Shown here in pieces: positions 44,869-54,560 of a DNA stretch of 63,642 nt (positions within the stretch are counted from its first letter, which is position 1; each line of letters starts with the position of its first letter). The stretch comes from Methanohalophilus euhalobius (lineage in GTDB: Archaea; Halobacteriota; Methanosarcinia; Methanosarcinales; Methanosarcinaceae): assembly GCF_900215215.1 (NCBI RefSeq), contig NZ_OBDR01000011.1, positions 1 to 63,642 on the forward strand, given 5' to 3'. A model generated the notes under the pieces. It saw only the letters and a program-made list of their open reading frames with translations, was not told the origin of the DNA and did not search any database. The translations under genes were made by a program, and so were the position numbers.

Positions 44869-46038
44869 TTAAGGGGCAATGTTTCCATTCATTTTAAAAA
44901 TATGTTCATAATTATCAATATATTGTTGTGCAACTTGCTTAAATGTATATTTTTCTTCTATTGTTGTCCTTGCATTTGTACCAATTTTTTCTCTTAATTT
45001 TTTATCTGATAGACAAAGTTCAAGTAATTTTTTTAGTTCATTTGTATTTTGTTTTTCAAATAAGAATCCATTATGTCCATGTTTTATAATATCATTTGGA
45101 CCAGCTATGTCACTTGCAATCACTGTTTTTCCAGAGGCCATTGCTTCTAATAAAGTTACAGGCATGCATTCGAATAATGATGGTAAAACAAAGAGTGAAC
45201 ATTTTGATAAACATTCTCTTAATTCTATTTTGTCTAATGTAGATACAAATTTAACCTTATGCTCCATATTGTTTGTTGTCGTAAATTTTTTTATACTTTC
45301 TTCTTCGGTACCAGATCCGACAAGTAACAGGGTGGTACTAAAATTTTGGTGAATACGCAAAAAAGACTGAAGTAAATATTCAATTCCTTTAACTTTATTA
45401 TATCTTCCAGCAAATAAAATATAGTTATCATCTCCTTCATTTCTATATTTGTTTGCATCTATTCCATTTGGGATTAATGATATATTTGTGAAACCTTTTT
45501 TATACAAATAATTTTGAATATCACTATTAAGTGCAATAATCATGTTTGATCTAGAAAGAACTTCTTCCTCTATTTTCTTCTTAAATGGAAAGAAATATTT
45601 GTTTAAAAAATTATTTTCTAGAGAGAAATCTTTGTAAAATTCCATTGCATCAGGGTTATGTGTTACAAAGGTCATTGGAATATTTAATTTAGAAACGAAA
45701 TAGGCAGAAAAGCGGTCATTCAAATTAATGATATCTGGATTTATATTTTTAATAGTTTTCATTGCTAGCTTTGAATATAATAATAATGAACCAGTTTCAT
45801 ATATGATTTCATCTTTGAGATGCGGCATTTTAATATCGATAAACTTCACTCCTTCAATTATTTCATGTCCAGTTTTGCTTAATTCTCTGAAACGTCCTAT
45901 CACATAAACATCATGTCCAATTTTTGCAAGTTCTTTTGAAATTCCATATATTTCTGATTCTGTTCCAAGTTGTTTAAATTTTTCAAATGGACGTTTTTGG
46001 GAATATAGAAGCCCTGGAGCCAAAAAAAGAATTTTCAT
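44869..46038 (-). CDS. Glycosyltransferase family 4
   Basis: 389 residues. KILFLAPGLLYSQKRPFEKF starts the acceptor domain; ISLIPNGIDANKY and ILFAGRYNKVKGIEYLLQSF begin the donor domain, and PSLFECMPVTLLEAMASGKTVIAS holds the conserved ExxE-type donor loop. The sugar is unknown. It lies 2 bp after the next glycosyltransferase gene, in the same operon. Confidence 0.83.
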   Translation of the reverse strand: MKILFLAPGLLYSQKRPFEKFKQLGTESEIYGISKELAKIGHDVYVIGRFRELSKTGHEIIEGVKFIDIKMPHLKDEIIYETGSLLLYSKLAMKTIKNINPDIINLNDRFSAYFVSKLNIPMTFVTHNPDAMEFYKDFSLENNFLNKYFFPFKKKIEEEVLSRSNMIIALNSDIQNYLYKKGFTNISLIPNGIDANKYRNEGDDNYILFAGRYNKVKGIEYLLQSFLRIHQNFSTTLLLVGSGTEEESIKKFTTTNNMEHKVKFVSTLDKIELRECLSKCSLFVLPSLFECMPVTLLEAMASGKTVIASDIAGPNDIIKHGHNGFLFEKQNTNELKKLLELCLSDKKLREKIGTNARTTIEEKYTFKQVAQQYIDNYEHIFKMNGNIAP

Positions 46039-46040
46039 TT

Positions 46041-47234
46041 TTACACCTTTAATTGATTGAAATTATTGTTTTCATAAACTTTTTCTACTTTTGACGCAAT
46101 TTGCTTCCATGTCAAGTTATCTTCGATGTAAGCTTTACCTCTTTCAACCATTTTTAGTGCTTCTTCAGGGTTTTCAATAGCATTTTTCATATTTTCTTTT
46201 AATTCTCTCACATTTCCATATTTTACTAAATATCCACAATTAGCATCCCTTATTAATTCTCCACACCCACAATCATCTGCCACAATTACTGGTGTTCCAC
46301 TCAAAATCGCTTCAAATGGCACCAAACCAAATATTTCTAATGTAGCGGGGTATACTACTACATCTGCATCAACATATGCTGATATTTTATCGTCATCATT
46401 TACATATCCAATTATTTCGACTTTATTATTCAAACCCAACATATTTACCAATATTTTCATTTCTGTCATGTATCCATCATCATTACCTATTATTACTAAA
46501 ACCGCATTATTTGTTTCTTTTTCAAATTCAAAGAACGATTGTATCAAATAATCGATGCCTTTTCTTTTATGGATACGGCCCAAAAACAGTATCATATACT
46601 TCTTATTTATATTATATTTGTATCGAAATTTTCCCTTTACTGGCAAAGTTTCAAACATCTCAGTATTAATACCATTAGGGATTTTTATAATTTGACTTTT
46701 ATTGATTTGACTGTGTTGATATTGGCACATTTCTGCGTCTGAAAGAGCAATAATTTTTTGTGCATTCCTTAATATTTTATGGCTAAAAAAGAAATTATAT
46801 GCTCCAATCAAGCCTTTTTTTTGGCAAACCTTTGGAACAGACCCATGTGTTGTAAGAATGTATGGCATTTTATGATATTTGCAATATTTAGCTGTCATAA
46901 CAGCTTGGAATGAAATGAGGTCTTGCAAATGAACAATGTCGTATTCATTTAAGTTTTCTTTTAAATATGTTGATATTTTTGGAGATATGTAGATTCCTTT
47001 TTTCCAAGCTAAATTATCACTAATATATTTAAATCTAAAAATCCGAATCCCTTCTACATATTCAGGATTATTGCCTGCGACATATCGATTGTTAGGTTCA
47101 TATAAGTCTGTAGTTAGCATAGTAACTTCATGGCCATGCTTTACCAATTGTTTTGATAATTCATATACAACTCTGGCACACCCTCCTGTTGCCCACGCGA
47201 AAGGTGGTGTGGAAACGATCTGTAATATTTTCAT
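46041..47234 (-). CDS. Glycosyltransferase family 4
   Basis: 397 residues. TPPFAWATGGCARVVYELSK is the glycine-rich acceptor loop; LFLGRIHKRKGIDYLIQSF and YPATLEIFGLVPFEAILSGTPVIV form the donor-binding domain with the EX7E pair. Cytosolic, acting on lipid-linked glycan; specificity is unknown. A 27-bp gap separates it from the methyltransferase. Confidence 0.85.
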   Translation of the reverse strand: MKILQIVSTPPFAWATGGCARVVYELSKQLVKHGHEVTMLTTDLYEPNNRYVAGNNPEYVEGIRIFRFKYISDNLAWKKGIYISPKISTYLKENLNEYDIVHLQDLISFQAVMTAKYCKYHKMPYILTTHGSVPKVCQKKGLIGAYNFFFSHKILRNAQKIIALSDAEMCQYQHSQINKSQIIKIPNGINTEMFETLPVKGKFRYKYNINKKYMILFLGRIHKRKGIDYLIQSFFEFEKETNNAVLVIIGNDDGYMTEMKILVNMLGLNNKVEIIGYVNDDDKISAYVDADVVVYPATLEIFGLVPFEAILSGTPVIVADDCGCGELIRDANCGYLVKYGNVRELKENMKNAIENPEEALKMVERGKAYIEDNLTWKQIASKVEKVYENNNFNQLKV

Positions 47235-47261
47235 ATAACTCCCCCTGCTTGTATAGGTTTA

Positions 47262-47774
47262 TTATTTATAGCTATAATTGTTTCTTTTTATACCTTTTAC
47301 ATGAAGGCAGTTTGGAATAAATGGAATTCCTTTATAGCCATCTCTGATTCGTTTTATTTGTGTAATTCCTTGTTTTTCGAGAAGATTCTTTAGTAATTTA
47401 TATGAAAACCCAGATTTATGATAATTTGCAGAGTAGTCTTGTCCTCCATAGATATTTTGTATATTTCCCCATGATGGTTTTAAAGCAAAAAGTAATGACC
47501 TTGCCCGGAGGTCTGGACAGAGAATTTCTAAAGTACCTTCTGGTTTTAGTATTCTCGTCCATTCGCTCAGTACGTTATCAACTTCACAGTGTGAAAAATG
47601 TTCAATTACATGACTGCTACAAACATAATCAAAACAATCATTTTTGAAAGGCATGTCATGGGCATCACCAATAATGTTGGTTTCTTTTGTTTTTCTGATA
47701 TCGATTCCAATAGAATCCTTCATCTTTTTCTCGTCTCCAGGACCGATTTCACAAATTCTTAATTTTTGACTCAT
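47262..47774 (-). CDS. Class I SAM-dependent methyltransferase
   Basis: 170 residues. RICEIGPGDEKKM is a short motif I; IGDAHDMPFKNDCFDYVCSSHVIEHF is motif II to post-I of type 11 methyltransferases, and ILKPEGTLEILCPDLRARS follows. Given the glycosyltransferase surroundings it probably methylates a sugar of the glycan. It is shorter than usual (about 200-250) but has all core motifs. Confidence 0.78.
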   Translation of the reverse strand: MSQKLRICEIGPGDEKKMKDSIGIDIRKTKETNIIGDAHDMPFKNDCFDYVCSSHVIEHFSHCEVDNVLSEWTRILKPEGTLEILCPDLRARSLLFALKPSWGNIQNIYGGQDYSANYHKSGFSYKLLKNLLEKQGITQIKRIRDGYKGIPFIPNCLHVKGIKRNNYSYK

Positions 47775-47778
47775 ATCT

Positions 47779-48948
47779 TCAACCCAACAGTTCCTTAAAA
47801 TATTTTGGCCAATTTATTTCTGAAAATTCATTATTGAAATAAATTCTACAATTTTTAGACATCATGTCTAAATTATCTTTTATGAAAAGGGCACCTTTGA
47901 TCCACTCTTTTATATCTGAATTATTATCTACAAGATATCCTGTTTTTAGATGAGAAACTGTTTCTGACAGTCCTTCAATATTGCTTGATAGGACAGGTGT
48001 GCCATACATATAAGAAGTTAGCACTACTGAACTTTGTGTTGCAATCTTGTAAGGTGTGATTGTCATGATACTTTGTCGGAGATAATTGGCAATTTCTTCA
48101 TCACTAATCTTTTCTTTATGATATACTTTCAAATTTTTCCATTTGTAATACCGAGAATCAGTTATTTGTAAACGTGAAATTAATATAAAGTTTAGCTTTA
48201 AATTGTGTTGTCGTGAATATTCAGCGATTTTTAAAAATATTTCTGGACCTTTGGCGGCTACTGGCGGTCCTATAAATGTAATATATTTTCGATTGCCTAT
48301 ACTGTTGGAATCATTACCTAAATCTTCGTATATAAGAGGAATATATTTTTTTTCGCCTAGGAATTTTGGGTAACGTTTTTTAAAAAGTTGCATAGCTTTT
48401 ACTGAAGACATCACAGCAATATTAGTTTTCTCCAGTGCTTTTTCTTGAGCATACTCAAATAAATATAGCCAGTATGGCTTAAAACCCTCGTATGCCTGCT
48501 TATTTTCAACATAAGGTTCATGGACGTGTTGTATGAAAGTAACTTTATACTTTTGTGATAATTTCGCAACTTTATAATTAAGGAAAGGATGGAAATTATG
48601 CATGTAAACAAAATCTGGTTTTTCCTTTAGGAAGATTTTGTTCAACTTTTGTTTATGTTTAATATTTAATCCATCTATTATGGTAGATATGATATTTTTT
48701 GAATTGCCAACAAATACGGCTTTTTTCTTTATTTCTTCGGGTAGCATCCATTTATACTCTTCACTGAATAGGTATGTGACTGAATGGCCGCGTTTTTCAC
48801 TTTGTTTGCCAAGTGCACAACAATGTGATTTATAGATTGGACTATATTGCAAACTTCCGATGATTATATTCATGTTATCACTAAATATTTTTAGATCAAA
48901 GGTGTTAATAATTTTATACTCATAGCAACACGGTGGATGTTTAAACAT
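47779..48948 (-). CDS. Glycosyltransferase family 4
   Basis: 389 residues from the first ATG. The matching part begins at the ATG at 48873 (MNIIIGSLQYSPIYKSHC), so the real start may be there; a TATA-like GAATATATATTAG just upstream of 48948 keeps the longer form possible. ITFIGPPVAAKGPEIFL opens the donor domain and YKIATQSSVVLTSYMYGTPVL is the donor loop. Operon neighbour of the methyltransferase, 4-bp gap. Confidence 0.78.
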   Translation of the reverse strand: MFKHPPCCYEYKIINTFDLKIFSDNMNIIIGSLQYSPIYKSHCCALGKQSEKRGHSVTYLFSEEYKWMLPEEIKKKAVFVGNSKNIISTIIDGLNIKHKQKLNKIFLKEKPDFVYMHNFHPFLNYKVAKLSQKYKVTFIQHVHEPYVENKQAYEGFKPYWLYLFEYAQEKALEKTNIAVMSSVKAMQLFKKRYPKFLGEKKYIPLIYEDLGNDSNSIGNRKYITFIGPPVAAKGPEIFLKIAEYSRQHNLKLNFILISRLQITDSRYYKWKNLKVYHKEKISDEEIANYLRQSIMTITPYKIATQSSVVLTSYMYGTPVLSSNIEGLSETVSHLKTGYLVDNNSDIKEWIKGALFIKDNLDMMSKNCRIYFNNEFSEINWPKYFKELLG

Positions 48949-49047
48949 TTAATTATGGATGCATAGATTCTCTAATATATATTCATAGAAAAAAATATTA
49001 TTCATAAGATTCATATTCTTTTCAAAAAATATTCTCCCATTTCTCCC

Positions 49048-50178
49048 CTATTTTTCTTGCATACTTTTGTTTTTCTTAAGAAACAATACTATATTTTTAA
49101 AATAATCTATATTGTTGGGTTCCACAACACAGCCACATTGAGATTCATTGATAATATTAGCAGATTCTGTATCCTTATTGACAATTGCAATTACTGGCTT
49201 TTTACTGGCCATTAAATTGATAGTTTTTCCAGGTAAGCAAGGTGCTTTCATTCTTTCGTCTAGTAATATTAAGGATACATCTGAAGAATTAATTATGTTA
49301 AAATATTCTTCTCGTTCCTGAAAAGGTAATAATTCTACATTGTAGATTTTTTCTGTTTCAATTCTATTTTTGAGATGTTCTTTACTCATTCCATCACCTA
49401 CAATGTAAAATATAATGTCACGATAATCAACCAATAATTTTGCAACATCAAGAATGTCATCAATTTTTTGAAATGGAGATAAAATTCCTGCATAGGATAT
49501 CAGACATTTGTCTTTTATTCCTTTCTTTATTTTAAAATCTTTTTTGATAGCATAGTTATCAATATCTGTAACTAAAGTACCATTATAAATATGAGTTATT
49601 TTATCAGGATCTCCCCCTCTGTTTACAACATAATCAACTCCTCCCTCTGACAATACAGTAATATGATCTGCATTTTTATAAGCAGCTCTTTCTATATGTT
49701 CCATTATTTTAATTAACAGAGGATTTTTTAAAATTCCTACATCAGTAAGCTCTTGAGGATGAAAATCCTGGAAGTTTAGAACTGAAGGGGTACCATCATA
49801 TTTTTTTATCTTTTTTGCCAAGTAATATAAGGGTAAAGGAGGAATGTACATTAGGCAAGCGTCAAATTTTTTCTCCATTTTTTTATAGTGATTGAAATAA
49901 TAATATGGGATATAGAAATGCTCAAAACCCCTTACAACTATATTATCTCTATTTGAGGGATGCTTGCAACGATGAACATTAATACCTTCAAGAGATTCAT
50001 TGATAGGGAAACTGGTACCCACATCTTTTTCATGTAGATTATATTCTCTTGGATAAGAGGTCAGGACATCCACTTCATGACCTCTTTTTACAAATGCCTT
50101 TGCAAGATCATAATAAACATGAGCAGCGCTTCCAATTTCAGGAACGAAGTTCGCTACAACCATAAGAATTTTCATCAT
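49048..50178 (-). CDS. Glycosyltransferase family 4 (WbuB-like)
   Basis: 376 residues. MVVANFVPEIGSAAHVYYDLA and RGHEVDVLTSYPREYNL resemble WbuB-type GT4 enzymes. ISYAGILSPFQKIDDILD starts the donor domain and MKAPCLPGKTINLMASKKPVIAI closes it. It precedes another glycosyltransferase after a 99-bp gap with a possible internal promoter. Confidence 0.8.
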   Translation of the reverse strand: MMKILMVVANFVPEIGSAAHVYYDLAKAFVKRGHEVDVLTSYPREYNLHEKDVGTSFPINESLEGINVHRCKHPSNRDNIVVRGFEHFYIPYYYFNHYKKMEKKFDACLMYIPPLPLYYLAKKIKKYDGTPSVLNFQDFHPQELTDVGILKNPLLIKIMEHIERAAYKNADHITVLSEGGVDYVVNRGGDPDKITHIYNGTLVTDIDNYAIKKDFKIKKGIKDKCLISYAGILSPFQKIDDILDVAKLLVDYRDIIFYIVGDGMSKEHLKNRIETEKIYNVELLPFQEREEYFNIINSSDVSLILLDERMKAPCLPGKTINLMASKKPVIAIVNKDTESANIINESQCGCVVEPNNIDYFKNIVLFLKKNKSMQEK

Positions 50179-50245
50179 ATCGTACCTTGAATTATAAATA
50201 ACTTATATTTAGTTTCTACTAATGGTTTTATGAGAGTGTGAATCA

Positions 50246-51244
50246 TTAAAATTCAGCACTCTTTTGAATATTGTCCCAGTTATTTTCAAACCAATTGTGA
50301 ACATGTTCAAGACCATCTTTAAATTTCATCTGTGGTTCATAATCAAGTGTATTATTGGCTTTATCTACACAGGAAAGTAATTTGGTTTTAACATCCCAAT
50401 TTCTACGCTCTTTATATATAATGCCGGCTTCATTGCCGGTCAGGTCATTGACAATGTTTGCCATTTCTATAACTTGATGGTCCTTTCCTGAACCAAGGTT
50501 GAAGGCTTCTCCTATTGCTTTTTCTTCTACTCCCATAGCAACTAAGCCATTCACAATATCTCCCACATAGGTCCAGTCTCTTGTTTCGGCTCCTTCTCCG
50601 GTAATTGGAAGAGGTATTCCATTCATTGCCCAGTAGAAGAAATTCGGAATTACATTTCTGTATCTTCCGGGCACTTCTCCTGGTCCATAAGAATTAAAGA
50701 AACGGGCATTGACAATTGGAAGATCGTACAGATTCTGGAAATAGTTTGTATATAATTCGCCAAGCAATTTGGTGACCTGATATGGTGTATGAAGATTTAT
50801 GGAAACATCATGCTCTTCAAAAGGCATCTTTGATTCTAGTCCATAGACCCCACAACCGGAGGAAGAATATACAAACCTTTCTACATCCACAAGTTGGGCA
50901 TACTGGAGAACTTTCAGGATTCCAAGCCCATTGACATTGAGATCCTTTTCCGGATTGTCAACAGAATTCTGGTTTGCAAAATGAGCTGCCAGGTGGAATA
51001 CATAATCGGGCTGTTCTTTGAATACCCTTTTCAGCATTTCATCATCAAGAATATCTCCCTCTATAAAATTCACGTTATCTGCTTTTGGGATATTCCATTC
51101 ATAGGATGATGAGAGATCATCTAGAATAATAACTTTCTCAGCACCCATTTCCGAAAGTTTTCGGCAAAGATTTCCTCCAACTGCTCCTGCCCCGCCTGTA
51201 ACGAGTATAGTACTTCCTTTGTAATCTGCAGAATAATCACGCAT
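50246..51244 (-). CDS. NAD-dependent nucleotide-sugar epimerase/dehydratase
   Basis: 332 residues from the ATG at 51244. STILVTGGAGAVGGNLCRKL is the NAD loop, YSSSGCGVYG and YQVTK contribute Ser, Tyr and Lys, and RFFNSYGPGEVPGRYRNVIPNF follows. It probably makes an activated sugar for the operon. The ATG at 51280 lies inside the preceding gene; the later ATG is separated from that stop by 5 bp and is preferred. Confidence 0.82.
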   Translation of the reverse strand: MRDYSADYKGSTILVTGGAGAVGGNLCRKLSEMGAEKVIILDDLSSSYEWNIPKADNVNFIEGDILDDEMLKRVFKEQPDYVFHLAAHFANQNSVDNPEKDLNVNGLGILKVLQYAQLVDVERFVYSSSGCGVYGLESKMPFEEHDVSINLHTPYQVTKLLGELYTNYFQNLYDLPIVNARFFNSYGPGEVPGRYRNVIPNFFYWAMNGIPLPITGEGAETRDWTYVGDIVNGLVAMGVEEKAIGEAFNLGSGKDHQVIEMANIVNDLTGNEAGIIYKERRNWDVKTKLLSCVDKANNTLDYEPQMKFKDGLEHVHNWFENNWDNIQKSAEF

Positions 51245-51249
51245 GCTAT

Positions 51250-52188
51250 TCACTCCAACCTGTAATAATCTTTCATCCATTCAACTGTTTTCTTAATTCC
51301 TTCTTCTGGAGATACTTTTGGATCATGATTGAGGTCTCTGATCGCTTTTGAGCAATCAATTGTCTTTACTTTGGTCGTAAATTGTTCTGCTTCTTCATAA
51401 TTTACAATCGAATCATCTATCCCAACTGCATCAAGGATTATATCTGAATAAGTTTTGATATCCTTTTCCCACTCAGGCCTTCCAGCAACATTGTAAGCCT
51501 CTCCAGGAATGAAGTTATCAACAATATTGGCCCAGGTGTTACAGGAATCTTCTACAAAATCGATAATTCTTTTGTGACCTTTATACACAGTATAGGGCTT
51601 GTTGAAAAGAGCATGATAAATGAATTTCGGGATAAATCCTCTGTAAGGTGTATAATGCTCGTGTGGTCCATAACAGTTAACAGGTCTGACACGCACAGTT
51701 TCTGTACCAAACATCTTGGCAGAGTTCATGCACATTAATTCGCCTGCCCATTTGGTGATGGCGTAATCGTTCATCTGATAGGTATCTTTTATAGGATTAT
51801 TTGTCATTACATCCTCAGACATTTTTCCATTGTAATCACCATATACCTCTGCACTGGAATAGAAGATCATACGGAAATCCAATTTTTCCTGTAATCTGAG
51901 TATGTTCTTGGTGCCAATCATATTGGTCTGCCAGAGATTTTCATAATAATCTTCTCCGTTCCAGCGACCATACTCTGCAGCTAAATGATAAACATAATCA
52001 AAATTGTTATTCTCAAATACATTTTCAAGTTGCCGATAATTACGAACATCTGCTCGAATGTAATCATTGCGTCTAGTATTATAAAGATCAACAGCAAGTA
52101 CGTTATGTCCTCTGCTTTGCAATTCATTGACAAGGTTTGTTCCAATGAATCCTGCCCCTCCAGTTACCAGAATATTCTGAGTTTCCAT
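51250..52188 (-). CDS. NAD-dependent nucleotide-sugar epimerase/dehydratase
   Basis: 312 residues. ILVTGGAGFIGTNLVNELQSRG is the NAD loop; YSSAEVYGDYNG and YAITKWAGE complete the active site. It is closely placed with a second, different epimerase, so the two may act in succession or on different sugars. It has a normal length for the family. Confidence 0.84.
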   Translation of the reverse strand: METQNILVTGGAGFIGTNLVNELQSRGHNVLAVDLYNTRRNDYIRADVRNYRQLENVFENNNFDYVYHLAAEYGRWNGEDYYENLWQTNMIGTKNILRLQEKLDFRMIFYSSAEVYGDYNGKMSEDVMTNNPIKDTYQMNDYAITKWAGELMCMNSAKMFGTETVRVRPVNCYGPHEHYTPYRGFIPKFIYHALFNKPYTVYKGHKRIIDFVEDSCNTWANIVDNFIPGEAYNVAGRPEWEKDIKTYSDIILDAVGIDDSIVNYEEAEQFTTKVKTIDCSKAIRDLNHDPKVSPEEGIKKTVEWMKDYYRLE

Positions 52189-52219
52189 TTTAATTCCTCA
52201 TAAATCAATTTGATTAATA

Positions 52220-53284
52220 TTATGTACATATACTTACGATTTTTTCAGCGGCTTTTCCATCACCATAAGGATTTTCCCAGTTACTGTTTCTCGAAAGCAT
52301 TTCAGTAGTACATCTAAGAATTTCAGACGAATCCACGCCTGCCAATACATTAGACTTCACATTTAATGTTTCTGGACGCTCTGTATTTTCTCTTAATGTT
52401 ACACAAGGTACTCCCAAAATACATGTTTCTTCTTGAATTCCACCCGAGTCGGTAAGTACAATTTTTGCATTTGCTTCGAGCTGTAAAAATTCAAGAAAAC
52501 CCTGTGGCTTTATTGTATTGATGCCTTCCATGGATAAGCCAAATTTCTGTATCATCTTTTCAGTTCTTGGATGTATAGGAAATACAATTGGAACTGAAAA
52601 TTCTTCTTTAACTAATTTTAAACCGCTGAGAATATTTGCCAATCGATTTTTGCTGTCCACGTTTTCGGCTCGATGGCTTGTTACAAGTACATAATTTTTA
52701 GGAGATAAACCAAATCCGTCCAATACGTTTGTTTTTTTAGAAGCAATTTTCAGATTTTGCTGCACTGCATCTACGATGGTGTTACCTGTAACAAAGACTT
52801 TATTTGCATCAATATTTTCCTTTAACAATTGTTTTTTTGAGATTTCAGTAGGTGCAAATAAATAATCAGCAATATGGTCTGAAACGACACGGTTAATTTC
52901 TTCTGGCATTGTTCTATCAAAACTTCTAAGACCAGCCTCTACATGACCCACTTTTATGTTTAGTTTTGAGGCGGTTAGACTCCCTGCAAGAACAGTATTT
53001 GTGTCACCTTGAACAATAATCATTTCGGGTTTTTCTTCTAACAGGATATTTTCAATACCTTCCATAATTTTTCCAGTTTGAGCAGCATGGGTGCCGGAAC
53101 CCACATCCAGATTATACAGGGGTTGTGGGAGATTTAGCATGTCAAAAAAGATTTTATCCATCTCATAAGAATAATGTTGACCTGTATGTAAGACAAAATG
53201 ATCAATATTGTTTTTTTCACAATACCTGATAATCGGGGACATTTTAATGATTTCAGGCCGCGTTCCAAGAATTATTCCTATCAT
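52220..53284 (-). CDS. wecB: UDP-N-acetylglucosamine 2-epimerase (non-hydrolysing)
   Basis: 354 residues. MIGIILGTRPEIIKMSPIIR is the family start; QGDTNTVLAGSL, VGHVEAGLRSF and MPEEINRVVSDHI line the active site; VLTDSGGIQEETCILGVPCVTLRENTERPET binds UDP. It makes UDP-ManNAc. I choose ATG at 53284 over GTG 53293, which carries AGGGTG at a good distance. A dead C-terminal relative lies at 35100. Confidence 0.92.
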   Translation of the reverse strand: MIGIILGTRPEIIKMSPIIRYCEKNNIDHFVLHTGQHYSYEMDKIFFDMLNLPQPLYNLDVGSGTHAAQTGKIMEGIENILLEEKPEMIIVQGDTNTVLAGSLTASKLNIKVGHVEAGLRSFDRTMPEEINRVVSDHIADYLFAPTEISKKQLLKENIDANKVFVTGNTIVDAVQQNLKIASKKTNVLDGFGLSPKNYVLVTSHRAENVDSKNRLANILSGLKLVKEEFSVPIVFPIHPRTEKMIQKFGLSMEGINTIKPQGFLEFLQLEANAKIVLTDSGGIQEETCILGVPCVTLRENTERPETLNVKSNVLAGVDSSEILRCTTEMLSRNSNWENPYGDGKAAEKIVSICT

Positions 53285-53313
53285 GTTTAACACCCTATAG
53301 ATATAATATGAAT

Positions 53314-54201
53314 TTATGCAACCTCTAATCTTCTCATCATCCGTGCAATCGCATGCAATATTATCCCAGTAAACGTCATGAACATCCCCAAGATGGTCAG
53401 TAACATCATCAGCAAAGTAGGCCCAAAACTTAAAGGTTCTCCATGGTAGAACTCCTGCAGGAATTTCAGGCCCATGAATAATCCCGTTCCCGCCATAAGT
53501 GCTCCAGGGAGAGTGAAATAATACAGGGGCCTTCTGAATTCCATGTCTTTTAAGATAGCAATTAAAACCCCAACTCCGTGACTTACCGGGTTCTGGGTCG
53601 ATGAATCTTCTACATCATAACTGCAGTTTACCTGGACCTCTTCATATCGAAGGTTGTTGTCTGCAATCTCCATGAGGATCTCTGAGCCTGCAGACATGGA
53701 ATCGCTGTTGATTCTTATGTTCTGGATGGCTTTTTTACCGTAGGCCCTGAATCCACACTGGGAATCAGTGACATTCATGCCACCCACTGTATTGGTTGCA
53801 AGATCAAGAACTTTCATTCCTACTTTACGGTAGACTGGAATCCCTTCTGAAGTACCATCTATGAAACGGGATCCAAGCACGACATCAACACCTCTTTCAA
53901 GAGGTTTGAGCAATTTGGGAATTTCAGCAGGGTCATGCTGGCCATCCGAATCGATGATGACCATTCGTTTTGCATTGAGACTACGTGCCGTTTCAAAGCA
54001 ACTTTTTATTGCCGCACCATACCCCATGTTTTTTGGATGCTGGACAACATATGCACCGGCGGATTCTGCCACTTCGGCTGTATTGTCACTGCTTCCATCA
54101 TCAATTACAAGGACAGTATCCACATATTTCTTACAATCCACTACTATATCATGAATGGATTTGGCTTCATTGTAAGCGGGCATTGCAGCTATGGTTGGCA
54201 T
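53314..54201 (-). CDS. Glycosyltransferase family 2 with C-terminal membrane segments (DPM/GtrB-like)
   Basis: 295 residues. IAAMPAYNEAKSIHDIV, VLVIDDGSSDNTAEVAE and IIDSDGQHDPAEIPKL (DxD-type) define GT2; two hydrophobic segments (about 225-250 and 260-285) anchor it. It probably transfers the first sugar onto dolichol phosphate, as AglJ/DPM1-like enzymes do. Start: GGAGG lies 8 nt before ATG 54201. It heads the operon, with a TATA box near 54328. Confidence 0.88.
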   Translation of the reverse strand: MPTIAAMPAYNEAKSIHDIVVDCKKYVDTVLVIDDGSSDNTAEVAESAGAYVVQHPKNMGYGAAIKSCFETARSLNAKRMVIIDSDGQHDPAEIPKLLKPLERGVDVVLGSRFIDGTSEGIPVYRKVGMKVLDLATNTVGGMNVTDSQCGFRAYGKKAIQNIRINSDSMSAGSEILMEIADNNLRYEEVQVNCSYDVEDSSTQNPVSHGVGVLIAILKDMEFRRPLYYFTLPGALMAGTGLFMGLKFLQEFYHGEPLSFGPTLLMMLLTILGMFMTFTGIILHAIARMMRRLEVA

Positions 54202-54203
54202 AA

Positions 54204-54284
54204 TTAGTGCCTCCATTCTGCCACAAGGAGCACCATACTTCCAATGGCAATCTCCTCATCAAGTGCCGGCAGGATAGCAGCCAC
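54204..54284 (-). pseudogene. GT2 N-terminal remnant
   Basis: VAAILPALDEEIAIGSMVLL, then VAEWRH and a TAA, 2 nt before the intact GT2 start. It resembles the IPAYNEE...IGSVVL start of GT2 enzymes, so it seems to be the relic of another copy. It might still be translated as a leader that carries the ribosome site of the next gene. Confidence 0.45.
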
Positions 54285-54327
54285 TGTGGTCAGAAAATCA
54301 CCGCTATTGTATTAAATGAAACTATGT

Positions 54328-54342
54328 TAATATATATCACCT
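54328..54342 (-). promoter_or_regulatory. TATA box of the glycosyltransferase operon
   Basis: GATATATATTAACA on the minus strand, about 130 nt before the GT2 start and 45 nt before the remnant frame. No second candidate as strong was seen in 54285-54560. Confidence 0.4.
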
Positions 54343-54560
54343 TGTGAAATATTATTTGAGGGATAGAACGCATCCTATATAATTATTATGACATACATAT
54401 CATCAATAGTATAAAATTGCTTGGCTAGCCGAATTCTGATATCCGATACGTTCTGAAATACATATATACACCAAATATAATTCATCCTTTTTGAAACAGA
54501 AGCACCAAACCCAACACCAATAAATAAAAGCATACCGGAAGTTCTCCCTCCCGGCATACA

